Below, one piece after another: positions 8,628 through 15,455 of a DNA stretch of 36,596 nt (position 1 is its first letter; each line of letters starts with the position of its first letter). Under the pieces are notes generated by a model. The model made no database searches, was not told the origin of the DNA, and saw only the letters and a list, made by a program, of their open reading frames with translations. The position numbers and the translations under genes are program-made. This DNA is from Opitutaceae bacterium (lineage in GTDB: Bacteria; Verrucomicrobiota; Verrucomicrobiia; Opitutales; Opitutaceae), in the NCBI GenBank assembly GCA_030648295.1, contig JAUSID010000185.1, positions 1 through 36,596 on the forward strand, given 5' to 3'.

Positions 8628-10066
8628 TCCGCCGACTTCGCCACGCTTCGTTGTTTCTTGCGCTGCTCCCGTCCGCGTTCGCGGCGGTTTTCCAGGGTAA
8701 CGGTTTCAAAATTGGCGAGGTCACGGCTAACTCCGTGGTGATTTGGACCCGGCTCACGACGCGACCCGAGGCGAACTGGTCCGGCGCGCCGTTCGTGATG
8801 CCCAACGTCGAGCGGGCGGTTCAAACCGGCAACTTCGACTGGCACCTTCAGTTGCCATCCGGAAAAACCCTCGCCGACATGCAGGGCGCGCTCCCCGGAG
8901 CCGCCGGTGAGGTGCGCGTCACGCTGCGGCCGGCAACCGGCGGCGCACCGATCGAGCGCGGCTGGACCGCGGTCGAGTCACAGCACGACTACACGCGACA
9001 ATTCGCGATCAATGCCCTGAAGCCAGAAACGCGTTACAAGGTCACCGTCGAGTCGCGCGACGCCTCGGGAACCGCCGGCCCCACGCTCGAAGGTGGTTTC
9101 GCGACCGCGCCGATCGCCGGCCGCGTCACGCCGGTGCAATTTGTCGTCGTCACTTGCGGTGACTATCCGCGGCGCGATGATCTCCGGAACGGCCACACGA
9201 TCTACCGCTCGATGCTGAAACTATCGCCCGCCTTCCTCGTGCATACGGGCGACGTGGAATACTTCGACAAGGCCGACCCGATCGGAAACTCGCCGGAGTT
9301 GGCGCGATTCAAGTTCAACCGGCTTTTCGCGCTGCCCTTCCAACGGTCGTTTCACCTGCAGGTCCCGGCGTATTTCATGTGCGACGATCACGACGTGCTG
9401 AAAAACGACTGCTGGCCCGGCCAGAACTACGGCTCGCTCACGTTTGCCGAAGGCTCGCGGATCTTCCGCGAACAGATGCCGAAGCCTACCGCGCAGCTTT
9501 ATCGCACGGTGCGGTGGGGCCGCGACCTTCAGTTCTGGATGATGGAGGGCCGCGAGTTTCGGTCGCCGAACAACATGCCGGATGGGGCGCAAAAAACGAT
9601 CTGGGGCGCGGAGCAAAAGCAATGGCTCTTCCGGACCGTCGCTGCCTCCGATGCGACTTTTAAAATCCTGATTACTCCCACGCCCATCGTGGGACCTGAT
9701 CGCGGCAACAAGGGCGACAGTCATGCGAATGCCGCCTTTCGCACCGAGGGCGACGAGGTCCGGCGTTTCATCGGCGGGCGGAAAGACATGGTCGTGATGA
9801 ACGGCGATCGGCACTGGCAATACGCATCGGTGCATCCGCAGACCGGCGTGCGTGAGTTCGGCTGCGGCCCCTCGTCCGATGTTCACGCCGGCGGATACAC
9901 GCCGCAGCCCGGTGACGAAAGGATCCAGAAATTTTTCCGACTGAAGGGCGGTTTCCTGTCCGTGGAAATCAAGCGGGTGAACGATCGCCCCGTGATGCTT
10001 ATCCGACACCACGACGTCCAGGGCGCCGTGGTACATGAGAGTATCATCGACAGCGCGCGCCGCTGA
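8582..10066 (+). CDS. Secreted PhoD-like metallophosphatase
   Basis: I chose the ATG at 8582 (494 residues) because it gives MSSPSSPSSPSSPSSF, then the signal peptide RRLRHASLFLALLPSAFA; an earlier in-frame start at 8456 would only prepend a translated tandem repeat. A fibronectin-like N-terminal domain (IGEVTANSVVIWTRLT) precedes the metallophosphatase core: VTCGDYPRRDD, FLVHTGDVEYFDKA, YFMCDDHDVLKNDCWPG and NGDRHWQYAS supply the expected Asp, Asn and His metal ligands. PhoD enzymes are calcium- and iron-dependent phosphodi/monoesterases acting outside the cytoplasm, often under phosphate limitation, though this divergent branch may have another phosphoester substrate. No pho-box-like sequence is evident. 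Flanking spaces are filled by repeats, so it is probably transcribed alone. Confidence 0.85.
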   Translation: MSSPSSPSSPSSPSSFRRLRHASLFLALLPSAFAAVFQGNGFKIGEVTANSVVIWTRLTTRPEANWSGAPFVMPNVERAVQTGNFDWHLQLPSGKTLADMQGALPGAAGEVRVTLRPATGGAPIERGWTAVESQHDYTRQFAINALKPETRYKVTVESRDASGTAGPTLEGGFATAPIAGRVTPVQFVVVTCGDYPRRDDLRNGHTIYRSMLKLSPAFLVHTGDVEYFDKADPIGNSPELARFKFNRLFALPFQRSFHLQVPAYFMCDDHDVLKNDCWPGQNYGSLTFAEGSRIFREQMPKPTAQLYRTVRWGRDLQFWMMEGREFRSPNNMPDGAQKTIWGAEQKQWLFRTVAASDATFKILITPTPIVGPDRGNKGDSHANAAFRTEGDEVRRFIGGRKDMVVMNGDRHWQYASVHPQTGVREFGCGPSSDVHAGGYTPQPGDERIQKFFRLKGGFLSVEIKRVNDRPVMLIRHHDVQGAVVHESIIDSARR

Positions 10067-10148
10067 CCCCAGCGGCATTCCAATGTCTCCGTACCACGAT
10101 CCTTCAAAATGTTGTTTTCTCAGCAAAACCTCGGCGGGTCACAGAGGG

Positions 10149-10417
10149 CCCAGCGCGGCGCAGCCGCAACCGAAGGGAGATGGATTTAACCGCAAAGAAC
10201 GCAAGGAACGCAAAGGAGCAGAGGAGCAGTTTCTCTGCGCTCTATGCGTTCTTTGCGGTTAACTCATGCTCGCGGCTTGCGTGTATTTTCAGGGATAGTG
10301 CACGGAGAACAAACACAGGTCGCAGAGAATGCCTTGCTCCGTGTCCTCCGGATCGACCTCTGGGCGCTCTGTGTCTAATCCGAGGTTCATGTTTGGTTGC
10401 GGCTGCGCCGCCCTGGG
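10149..10417. repeat. Nested inverted-repeat block (outer GCGGCGCAGCCGCAACC arms, inner AACCGCAAAGAACGCA arms)
   Basis: The outer arms at 10149-10171 and 10395-10417 are inverted copies matching at 22 of 23 bases (core GCGGCGCAGCCGCAACC). Inside, TTAACCGCAAAGAACGCA at 10186 is exactly mirrored by the sequence ending at 10262. Between 10298 and 10367 lies a further Cl-like degenerate pair (CACGGAG/CTCCGTG). The block occupies most of 10067-10444, between the phosphatase and the nucleoside hydrolase; I see no gene in it. Confidence 0.85.
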
Positions 10418-10444
10418 CTGATCCGTGTTATCCGTGGTGATTGA

Positions 10445-11491
10445 ATGAACCAAATGCCGCGACGCAAAGTCATCATCGATCAGGACGCCTTCGGGCCGGG
10501 CGGCTCGAACCTCCAGTCGATCCTGATGATCCTCCAGGCGCCAGACATCGAAGTCCTCGGCCTCACGATCGAGAGCGGCGATGGCTGGCAGAAGGAGAAC
10601 GTCGCCCATGCGCTGCGGATGCTCGAGTTGATCGGCCGGACGGACGTGCCGGTCGTTCCCGGCGCAACGTATCCGCTAATCAACTCCGAAGCGGCCACGC
10701 GAGCGTGGGAAAAACTCCATGGCCGGCTGCCTTACAAAGGCGCATGGATGGATGGGTGGCCCGACTACAACACGATACCGCGAACGCGTTATCACGCCGC
10801 CGATGTCGTGCCGCCGCTGGTCCAGGGCGAACCGGCGACGCGACCGGCAGACGAAACCGCGGCGGCATTCCTCATCCGAAGCGTGCGCGCGTTTCCCGGA
10901 GAGGTTTCGATCCTCGCCATGGGTCCGTTCACGAACCTCGCCCTCGCCGCGCGTCTTGACCCCACCTTCGCCGGAAACGCCCGCGAACTCGTGTTCATGG
11001 GCGGCGCGTTCAGCCCCGAAATTTCGGCGATCGACGAATTCTCGCTCCAGTTCATCCACAGCCCGCGGGTCGAATTCAACTGCCGTTGGGATCCCGAGGC
11101 CGCGCACATCATGCTGCATGCCGGCTGGAGGAAAATCACGTGTGTGCCGCTCGATGCGACGGCGCCGACGCGGTTGACGCCGGAAGTCGTGACTCGCGCC
11201 GGGGCGGGCGACTCACCCGCCGCGCGCTATTTCGCGCGTTATGCCGGCACCGGATTTCCAATGTGGGACGAGATCGCGGCGGCGGTGCTCCTCGATCCGA
11301 CGATCGCCACGGAAACGCTCGAGCTCGCGATGGACATCGAAATCGACCACGGCGCATCCTATGGTGCCACGCTGAGCTGGCCGGCCGGCGCCGGTCCCGG
11401 ACTCGGCGAACCGAGTGTCACCGTCGTCCGGCGTGTCGACGTCCCACGGCTGGAACAGCTCTTTGTCGAACTCATCCAACGGCAGGCTTGA
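10445..11491 (+). CDS. Nucleoside hydrolase (IunH/URH1-like) with altered metal-binding motif
   Basis: This 348-residue protein has the nucleoside hydrolase fold: KVIIDQDAFGPGG at the N-terminus, VLGLTIESGDGW, VPVVPGATYPL, ILAMGPFTNLALAARL, ELVFMGGAF, VEFNCRWDPEAAHIM and a C-terminal WDEIAAAVLLDP. The family cleaves the N-glycosidic bond of nucleosides using a calcium ion held by DTDxGxDDA. Here that motif reads DQDAFGPGGSN: the first two Asp remain, but the DD pair is missing. FNCRWDPEA preserves the downstream Asn and Asp features. A similar DQDxxGP signature occurs in a divergent branch of the family, so the protein may be active on an unusual substrate rather than dead. Start is ATG 10445 or 10454. 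No signal peptide; likely cytoplasmic. Confidence 0.8.
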   Translation: MNQMPRRKVIIDQDAFGPGGSNLQSILMILQAPDIEVLGLTIESGDGWQKENVAHALRMLELIGRTDVPVVPGATYPLINSEAATRAWEKLHGRLPYKGAWMDGWPDYNTIPRTRYHAADVVPPLVQGEPATRPADETAAAFLIRSVRAFPGEVSILAMGPFTNLALAARLDPTFAGNARELVFMGGAFSPEISAIDEFSLQFIHSPRVEFNCRWDPEAAHIMLHAGWRKITCVPLDATAPTRLTPEVVTRAGAGDSPAARYFARYAGTGFPMWDEIAAAVLLDPTIATETLELAMDIEIDHGASYGATLSWPAGAGPGLGEPSVTVVRRVDVPRLEQLFVELIQRQA

Positions 11492-11508
11492 ACGTGGGCG
11501 TGGGGTTT

Positions 11509-11535
11509 CCTGGGAGCGCGGGCGTCTCGCCCGCA
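11509..11535. repeat. Solo GGGAGCGCGGGC-family arm
   Basis: CCTGGGAGCGCGGGCG followed by TCTCGCCCGCAA is the same palindromic arm found in pairs at 1673-1785, 19250-19565 and 21303-21520. No inverted partner is visible in the following 200 bases. It lies 18 bases past the nucleoside hydrolase stop. Confidence 0.8.
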
Positions 11536-11617
11536 ATTCACGCAACTCATCCGCCATTGGGTCGCGGCGCCACGCGCGGCCACGGCACAATCCGCACGAT
11601 TTGCGGTCCGGTAGAAC

Positions 11618-12265
11618 GTGAAACCCGCTTTCGCTGCTGCCCTGTTGCTGCTGCTGCCACTCGCCGGCTGCTCGTCGGCATATTACGGCGCGATGGAAAA
11701 ATTCGGGGTCGCCAAGCGCGACATCCTCGCCGAGCGCGTGGAGAAAACGCGCGAGGCGCAGACGGAGGCGAAGCAGCAATTCACCGATGCGCTGCAGCGG
11801 TTCCTGGCCGTGACGAAGGCCGAGGGCGGCGATCTTCAGCGGAAATACGAGGACATGAGCAAGGAGTTCACGCGCAGCGAGGAGCGCGCCAAGGAGGTGA
11901 ACACGCGAATCGCCTCGGTCGAGGACGTCGCCGAAGCGCTGTTTCGCGAATGGAAGGAAGAGCTCGGCAAATACGCGAATGCCTCCCTGCGGTCCGACAG
12001 CCAGCGGCAGCTCGATCTCACCCGCCGCCGTTACGACGCGATGATCGGTTTGATGAAACGCGCGGCCCAGCGGATGGATCCGATCCTCGCGACGTTTCGC
12101 GATCAGGTGCTGTTCCTGAAGCACAATCTCAACGCGCGCGCGCTGGCCCAGCTCGACACCACCCACCGCACGCTCGAAGCCGACATTTCACGGCTGATTT
12201 CGGATATGGAGACCTCGATCCGCGAAGCCGAGAATTTCATCCGCGATCTGAAAAGCGGCACGTAA
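11618..12265 (+). CDS. DUF2959 family lipoprotein
   Basis: This 215-residue protein starts at GTG 11618 with a signal peptide and lipobox LAGC (Cys at about residue 18), so it is a probable lipoprotein. The mature part is one long charged helix bundle with coiled-coil character (VEKTREAQTEAKQQFTDALQ, SEERAKEVNTRIASVEDVA, LFREWKEELGKYANASLR, RRRYDAMIGLMKRA), matching DUF2959. Family function is unknown. The gene converges on the minus-strand gene at 12377, with a palindromic element between. No Shine-Dalgarno; GTG is the only start that preserves the whole signal peptide. Confidence 0.85.
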   Translation: MKPAFAAALLLLLPLAGCSSAYYGAMEKFGVAKRDILAERVEKTREAQTEAKQQFTDALQRFLAVTKAEGGDLQRKYEDMSKEFTRSEERAKEVNTRIASVEDVAEALFREWKEELGKYANASLRSDSQRQLDLTRRRYDAMIGLMKRAAQRMDPILATFRDQVLFLKHNLNARALAQLDTTHRTLEADISRLISDMETSIREAENFIRDLKSGT

Positions 12266-12289
12266 GCGCGGAGCGGTCGATTTGGTCAG

Positions 12290-12361
12290 CGTAGCAGCCG
12301 ACGTAAGGAGGCTGGCGACCGGTGACTCGAAGATTCCAGCCTCGTCACCTCGGCTGCTACG
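12290..12361. repeat. Paired inverted repeat, CGTAGCAGCCGA family
   Basis: The left arm CGTAGCAGCCGACGTAAGGA then GGCTGG (12290-12315) matches the complement of the right arm (12336-12361) at 22 of 26 bases, with about 20 bases between. The right arm recurs at 2589-2614. The unit lies between convergent genes and could also act as a bidirectional terminator. Confidence 0.85.
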
Positions 12362-12376
12362 AAATGCGAGCGCGCC

Positions 12377-13240
12377 TCAGTCGAAACCCGGCCGCTTGAA
12401 CGCCCGGGCGTGAGGGAAATCGCGTTCGGCGGCGTGGCGCAAACGATCGAGCTGAACCAGCAGATCAAGAATGGCGTCTGCCTCACCAGAAAAATGGGAG
12501 CGGAGTCGCGCCCATGCTGCGATGGAACGGTCGATTGCGATCAACGCGACCTTGGCCGAGCCGTCGGCGTCACGGGTCGAAGTTCCCGGCGCCTCGAGCG
12601 CGTGACTTACCCGCGAGGAGAATGCGCGCTGGAGTTTCACGTCGACCATCCACAGATACCACTGCACCACCTGCCATGCGTCGCGGATTTCGGCCGCGAC
12701 CGCATGCGGATTGCCGGCGCCAAGCCGCACTTGCGTGGCGAGCGCCTGTTCAATCTCCGCCATTTCCTCCGGCAGCCGGTCCATCAGAGCCTTTGCCGTC
12801 TTGATGTAGGCGACGGCGCTGCGGTGCAGCACTCTGCCCTCGCGGGCCGCGTGCTCGCGCCGGGCCCGTGCCGTCTCTTCCGCATTGGCCAGCGCCCCCG
12901 GGGCGTCGAAGTCGATCCCCCGTTTTTTTGCTTCGCGGCGAATTACGCGCATCGCCAGCGCGAAGCTCGTCGCCAGCTCATCCCAAAACTCCTCGTTGTG
13001 CAGATCCTGGGACTGCCGCTCCGAACTGCCGGCGCCGCGGCGAGCCGGGCGGCCGCGATCCAGTTTGAACAACAGGCAGCGTGCCGTCAGCGGGCAGCGC
13101 TCACACCAGCGATCGCAGTAATTGTAGACCCCCTCGATCAACTTTGGATCCTGCACCGCGCGTTCCAGCGCGCGCTCCTCCGCATCGATCTCCGCCTCGG
13201 AAATCGCGCGCCGCCGCGGGAGTTTCTTGTTTTCCGACAT
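12377..13240 (-). CDS. Uncharacterised protein with CxxxCxxCxxxxxC cluster
   Basis: No function is recognised. From ATG 13240 (MSENKKLPRRRAISEAEIDA) the protein has 287 residues; a GTG at 13270 would add ten. Near residue 45 is YNYCDRWCERCPLTARCLLF, four Cys spaced C-x3-C-x2-C-x5-C with a Trp between, suggesting a zinc or Fe-S site. The rest is charged and mostly helical (EEFWDELATSFALAMRVIRR, AEIRDAWQVVQWYLWMVDVK) and ends FPHARAFKRPGFD. There is no signal peptide or membrane segment. Similar CDxWCERC-containing hypothetical proteins occur in several bacterial phyla, as far as I recall. It is the last gene of a co-directional minus-strand series with the 13345 gene, the sulfatase and the receptor, with gaps of about 25-105 bases. 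Confidence 0.7.
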   Translation of the reverse strand: MSENKKLPRRRAISEAEIDAEERALERAVQDPKLIEGVYNYCDRWCERCPLTARCLLFKLDRGRPARRGAGSSERQSQDLHNEEFWDELATSFALAMRVIRREAKKRGIDFDAPGALANAEETARARREHAAREGRVLHRSAVAYIKTAKALMDRLPEEMAEIEQALATQVRLGAGNPHAVAAEIRDAWQVVQWYLWMVDVKLQRAFSSRVSHALEAPGTSTRDADGSAKVALIAIDRSIAAWARLRSHFSGEADAILDLLVQLDRLRHAAERDFPHARAFKRPGFD

Positions 13241-13344
13241 GGGGCTCAGTCGCGTTCCGGCGCTTCCCACCCCGCGGCAGCCGTCGCATGCGTCCGGCGT
13301 TTTCGAATTCCCGTGGTGCGGCGGTCGATCATCGCAAGTCGCGG

Positions 13345-13920
13345 CTAGTGGCGAAAACCAGCATCATCATCCGGCCCCCGAGGCTTGTCTTTTCCCTCGT
13401 CATCCTCCGCCTCGGCCCGGGCGAGCAGATCCATGAAGTGGAGCAACGCCGTCGCGTTCGCCCGCCGCTGATCCTCCTCCTCCGCCTCGGTCATCTCCCA
13501 CCTCGCCGCCGACGTGACCGTGAGTTGATAGCTCGCCGATTCGATCATCACGCGACCGTTCGCCGTGCTGAACCATTCGAGATAAAGGCTGTTCGCCCAG
13601 TGCCACGGCCACGGCTTCCGCGCCGCGTAATATTCGCCGATCTGCTCCATCGGAATATCAGGCACCTTTACTTTTCGCGACGCGGTGAAATCGCCGATCA
13701 CACCGCTCTGCCGCATCGCGAGCGCCTTGAGTTCCGCGGGCTTGGGCGACGGGTTCACGAACGCGAGACTCCGGCCGGCGATGTCACGCCAGCCATTGCC
13801 GCTCAAGTCCAGTTCGACCGGGGCCGGACGTCCGACGAACCAGATTCGGCCGGTGATGCGACCGCGCACGCGATTGTCGATTTCGCCGCGGATCACCTGC
13901 TCATCGATGCGCCAGGCCAT
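13345..13920 (-). CDS. Conserved hypothetical protein
   Basis: No function is recognised. I chose ATG 13920 (MAWRIDEQVIRGEIDNRVRG, 191 residues) over the ATG at 13938, which adds MFSIPA. The N-terminal half looks like a beta-rich domain (GRITGRIWFVGRPAPVELDL, GNGWRDIAGRSLAFVNP). The centre has KVKVPDIPMEQIGEYYAARK and PWPWHWANSLYLEWFSTANG, and the tail is acidic and low in complexity. The sequence is soluble, without signal or membrane segments. It lies 83 bases after the sulfatase and 104 bases before the Cys-cluster gene on the same strand, so co-transcription is possible. Confidence 0.65.
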   Translation of the reverse strand: MAWRIDEQVIRGEIDNRVRGRITGRIWFVGRPAPVELDLSGNGWRDIAGRSLAFVNPSPKPAELKALAMRQSGVIGDFTASRKVKVPDIPMEQIGEYYAARKPWPWHWANSLYLEWFSTANGRVMIESASYQLTVTSAARWEMTEAEEEDQRRANATALLHFMDLLARAEAEDDEGKDKPRGPDDDAGFRH

Positions 13921-14003
13921 GGCCGGGATGCTAAACACGCGGCCCGCAGCTCGACCAGCCCGGAAATCGATGCCCGCCGCGACCCTTCATCGCGCCGGCC
14001 CAA

Positions 14004-15416
14004 CTACCTCGTCCGGCCCGGCAGCCTGGCCAGCAAGCCCCGCATTTCCTTCACGGTCGCGGCAAACTTTGGATCGGCGGCCAGGTTGGTGAGTTCGTCC
14101 GGATCCTTCGCGCAGTCGAACAACACGGCGCCCTCGCGGCTCTCATCCCATTCGGCGTACCGCCACTTGTCTGTCCGCACGGCGCGACCGAGCTTGTCTT
14201 GAATCACCGTGACGCTGTAGGCGGGCCGATCCCAATTGGCGTTCGGATGGCGCAGCAAGGGCGCCAGGCTCACGCCGTTCAATCCGGCCGGCACCGGCAG
14301 CCCGCAGAGGTCGGCGAGCGTCGGGTAAAGGTCGAGGGTCTCGACAATGCGCGGACAGGGTTGGCTGTTGCCCGCCACACCCGGCGCCGAGATCAACAGC
14401 GGCACCCGCGTCCCGACCTCGAGCAGCGAATAGTGCTTCGACCACTTTCCCTTTTCACCCAGGTGATAGCCATGGTCGCCCCAGAAAACGATCACGGTGT
14501 TTTCCCGCAGCCCGAGTCGATCGAGTGCGGTCAGTACACGGCCGACCTGCGCATCCATGAAGGAGACCGAGGCCCAATAGGCGCGCTTCACGAGGCGCGC
14601 CTCCTCCTCGCTCGCGTCGCGCCCGATGAACAGATCCGAGTTGCGGGCCGGGACCGAGAATTTCGGGAAACCGGCGGGCACCGTTGGCCGCGGCGCGAAA
14701 TCGCGCGGCAGTGGTACCTTGGCGGGATCGTAGAGATCGAACATCTTCTTGGGTGCCGTGGGCGGGCTGTGCGGTTTCGAAAACCCGCAGGCGAGGAAAA
14801 ACGGCTGTTTTCCACCCTTGTAGCGCGTGAGATAGTCGATCGCGCGCGTCGCAACGCGGTAGTCGCCGTGCTCCTCGCCGTCGCCCTCCAGCACCACGAT
14901 CCGGTCTGAATTGCCCGGCACCTGGCCCGGCGCGTTGTCCCGCCGTGGGCCGGTGAAATCCCGCTTCTCCCCGCCCTCGGTCCACGCATCCGTGTCGTCG
15001 ATACCGCCGTGAAAAATCTTCCCGGTCCGGAGGGAGGCGTAGCCGTGGTCCTTGAAAAAACGCGGCAGGCTTTTCCAATCCGGGTGGTCGTGCCCCCACC
15101 ACTGCCGGTTGTCGAGCACGCCGGTGACCGTCGGGTAGCGCCCGGTCAGCAGCGACGAGCGGGATGGGTTGCACAACGGGTACTGCGCGTAGGCGCGTTC
15201 GAAGCGCACGCTGCGGGCGGCGAGCGTGTCGATGTTCGGCGTCCTGATCCCGGGCGTGCCGTAGCAGCCGAGCTCGACGCGCAGATCGTCGGAGAACAAA
15301 AACAGGACGTTCTTGCGCGACGCGGCACCGAACGCAGCGGACGAGACGACCAGGGCAAGCAGGGCCGCGAGCATGTGCCGCGCGCGGATCGTGGCGGCGG
15401 GAGAAACGGTTTTCAT
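14004..15416 (-). CDS. Secreted sulfatase, iduronate-2-sulfatase-like (S1 family)
   Basis: From ATG 15416 (470 residues) the protein begins with a signal peptide (LAALLALVVSSAAFGA). FLFSDDLRVELGCYGTPG supplies the metal-binding Asp pair. The formylglycine signature is CNPSRSSLLTGR with Cys about residue 82, the residue oxidised to formylglycine by a maturase not seen in this window. FSKPHSPPTAP, VFWGDHGYHLGEKGKWSKHY and GTRVPLLI are typical of the iduronate-2-sulfatase subgroup. It hydrolyses sulfate esters, probably on a glycan, in the periplasm or outside. It starts about 40 bases after the TonB-dependent receptor stop on the same strand, implying a transcriptional unit for a sulfated nutrient. 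An ATG-like start five codons upstream is less likely. Confidence 0.88.
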   Translation of the reverse strand: MKTVSPAATIRARHMLAALLALVVSSAAFGAASRKNVLFLFSDDLRVELGCYGTPGIRTPNIDTLAARSVRFERAYAQYPLCNPSRSSLLTGRYPTVTGVLDNRQWWGHDHPDWKSLPRFFKDHGYASLRTGKIFHGGIDDTDAWTEGGEKRDFTGPRRDNAPGQVPGNSDRIVVLEGDGEEHGDYRVATRAIDYLTRYKGGKQPFFLACGFSKPHSPPTAPKKMFDLYDPAKVPLPRDFAPRPTVPAGFPKFSVPARNSDLFIGRDASEEEARLVKRAYWASVSFMDAQVGRVLTALDRLGLRENTVIVFWGDHGYHLGEKGKWSKHYSLLEVGTRVPLLISAPGVAGNSQPCPRIVETLDLYPTLADLCGLPVPAGLNGVSLAPLLRHPNANWDRPAYSVTVIQDKLGRAVRTDKWRYAEWDESREGAVLFDCAKDPDELTNLAADPKFAATVKEMRGLLARLPGRTR

Positions 15417-15455
15417 TGGGGGCGAAATCAAAAGCGCTGGAACGCGCGCGACAGT

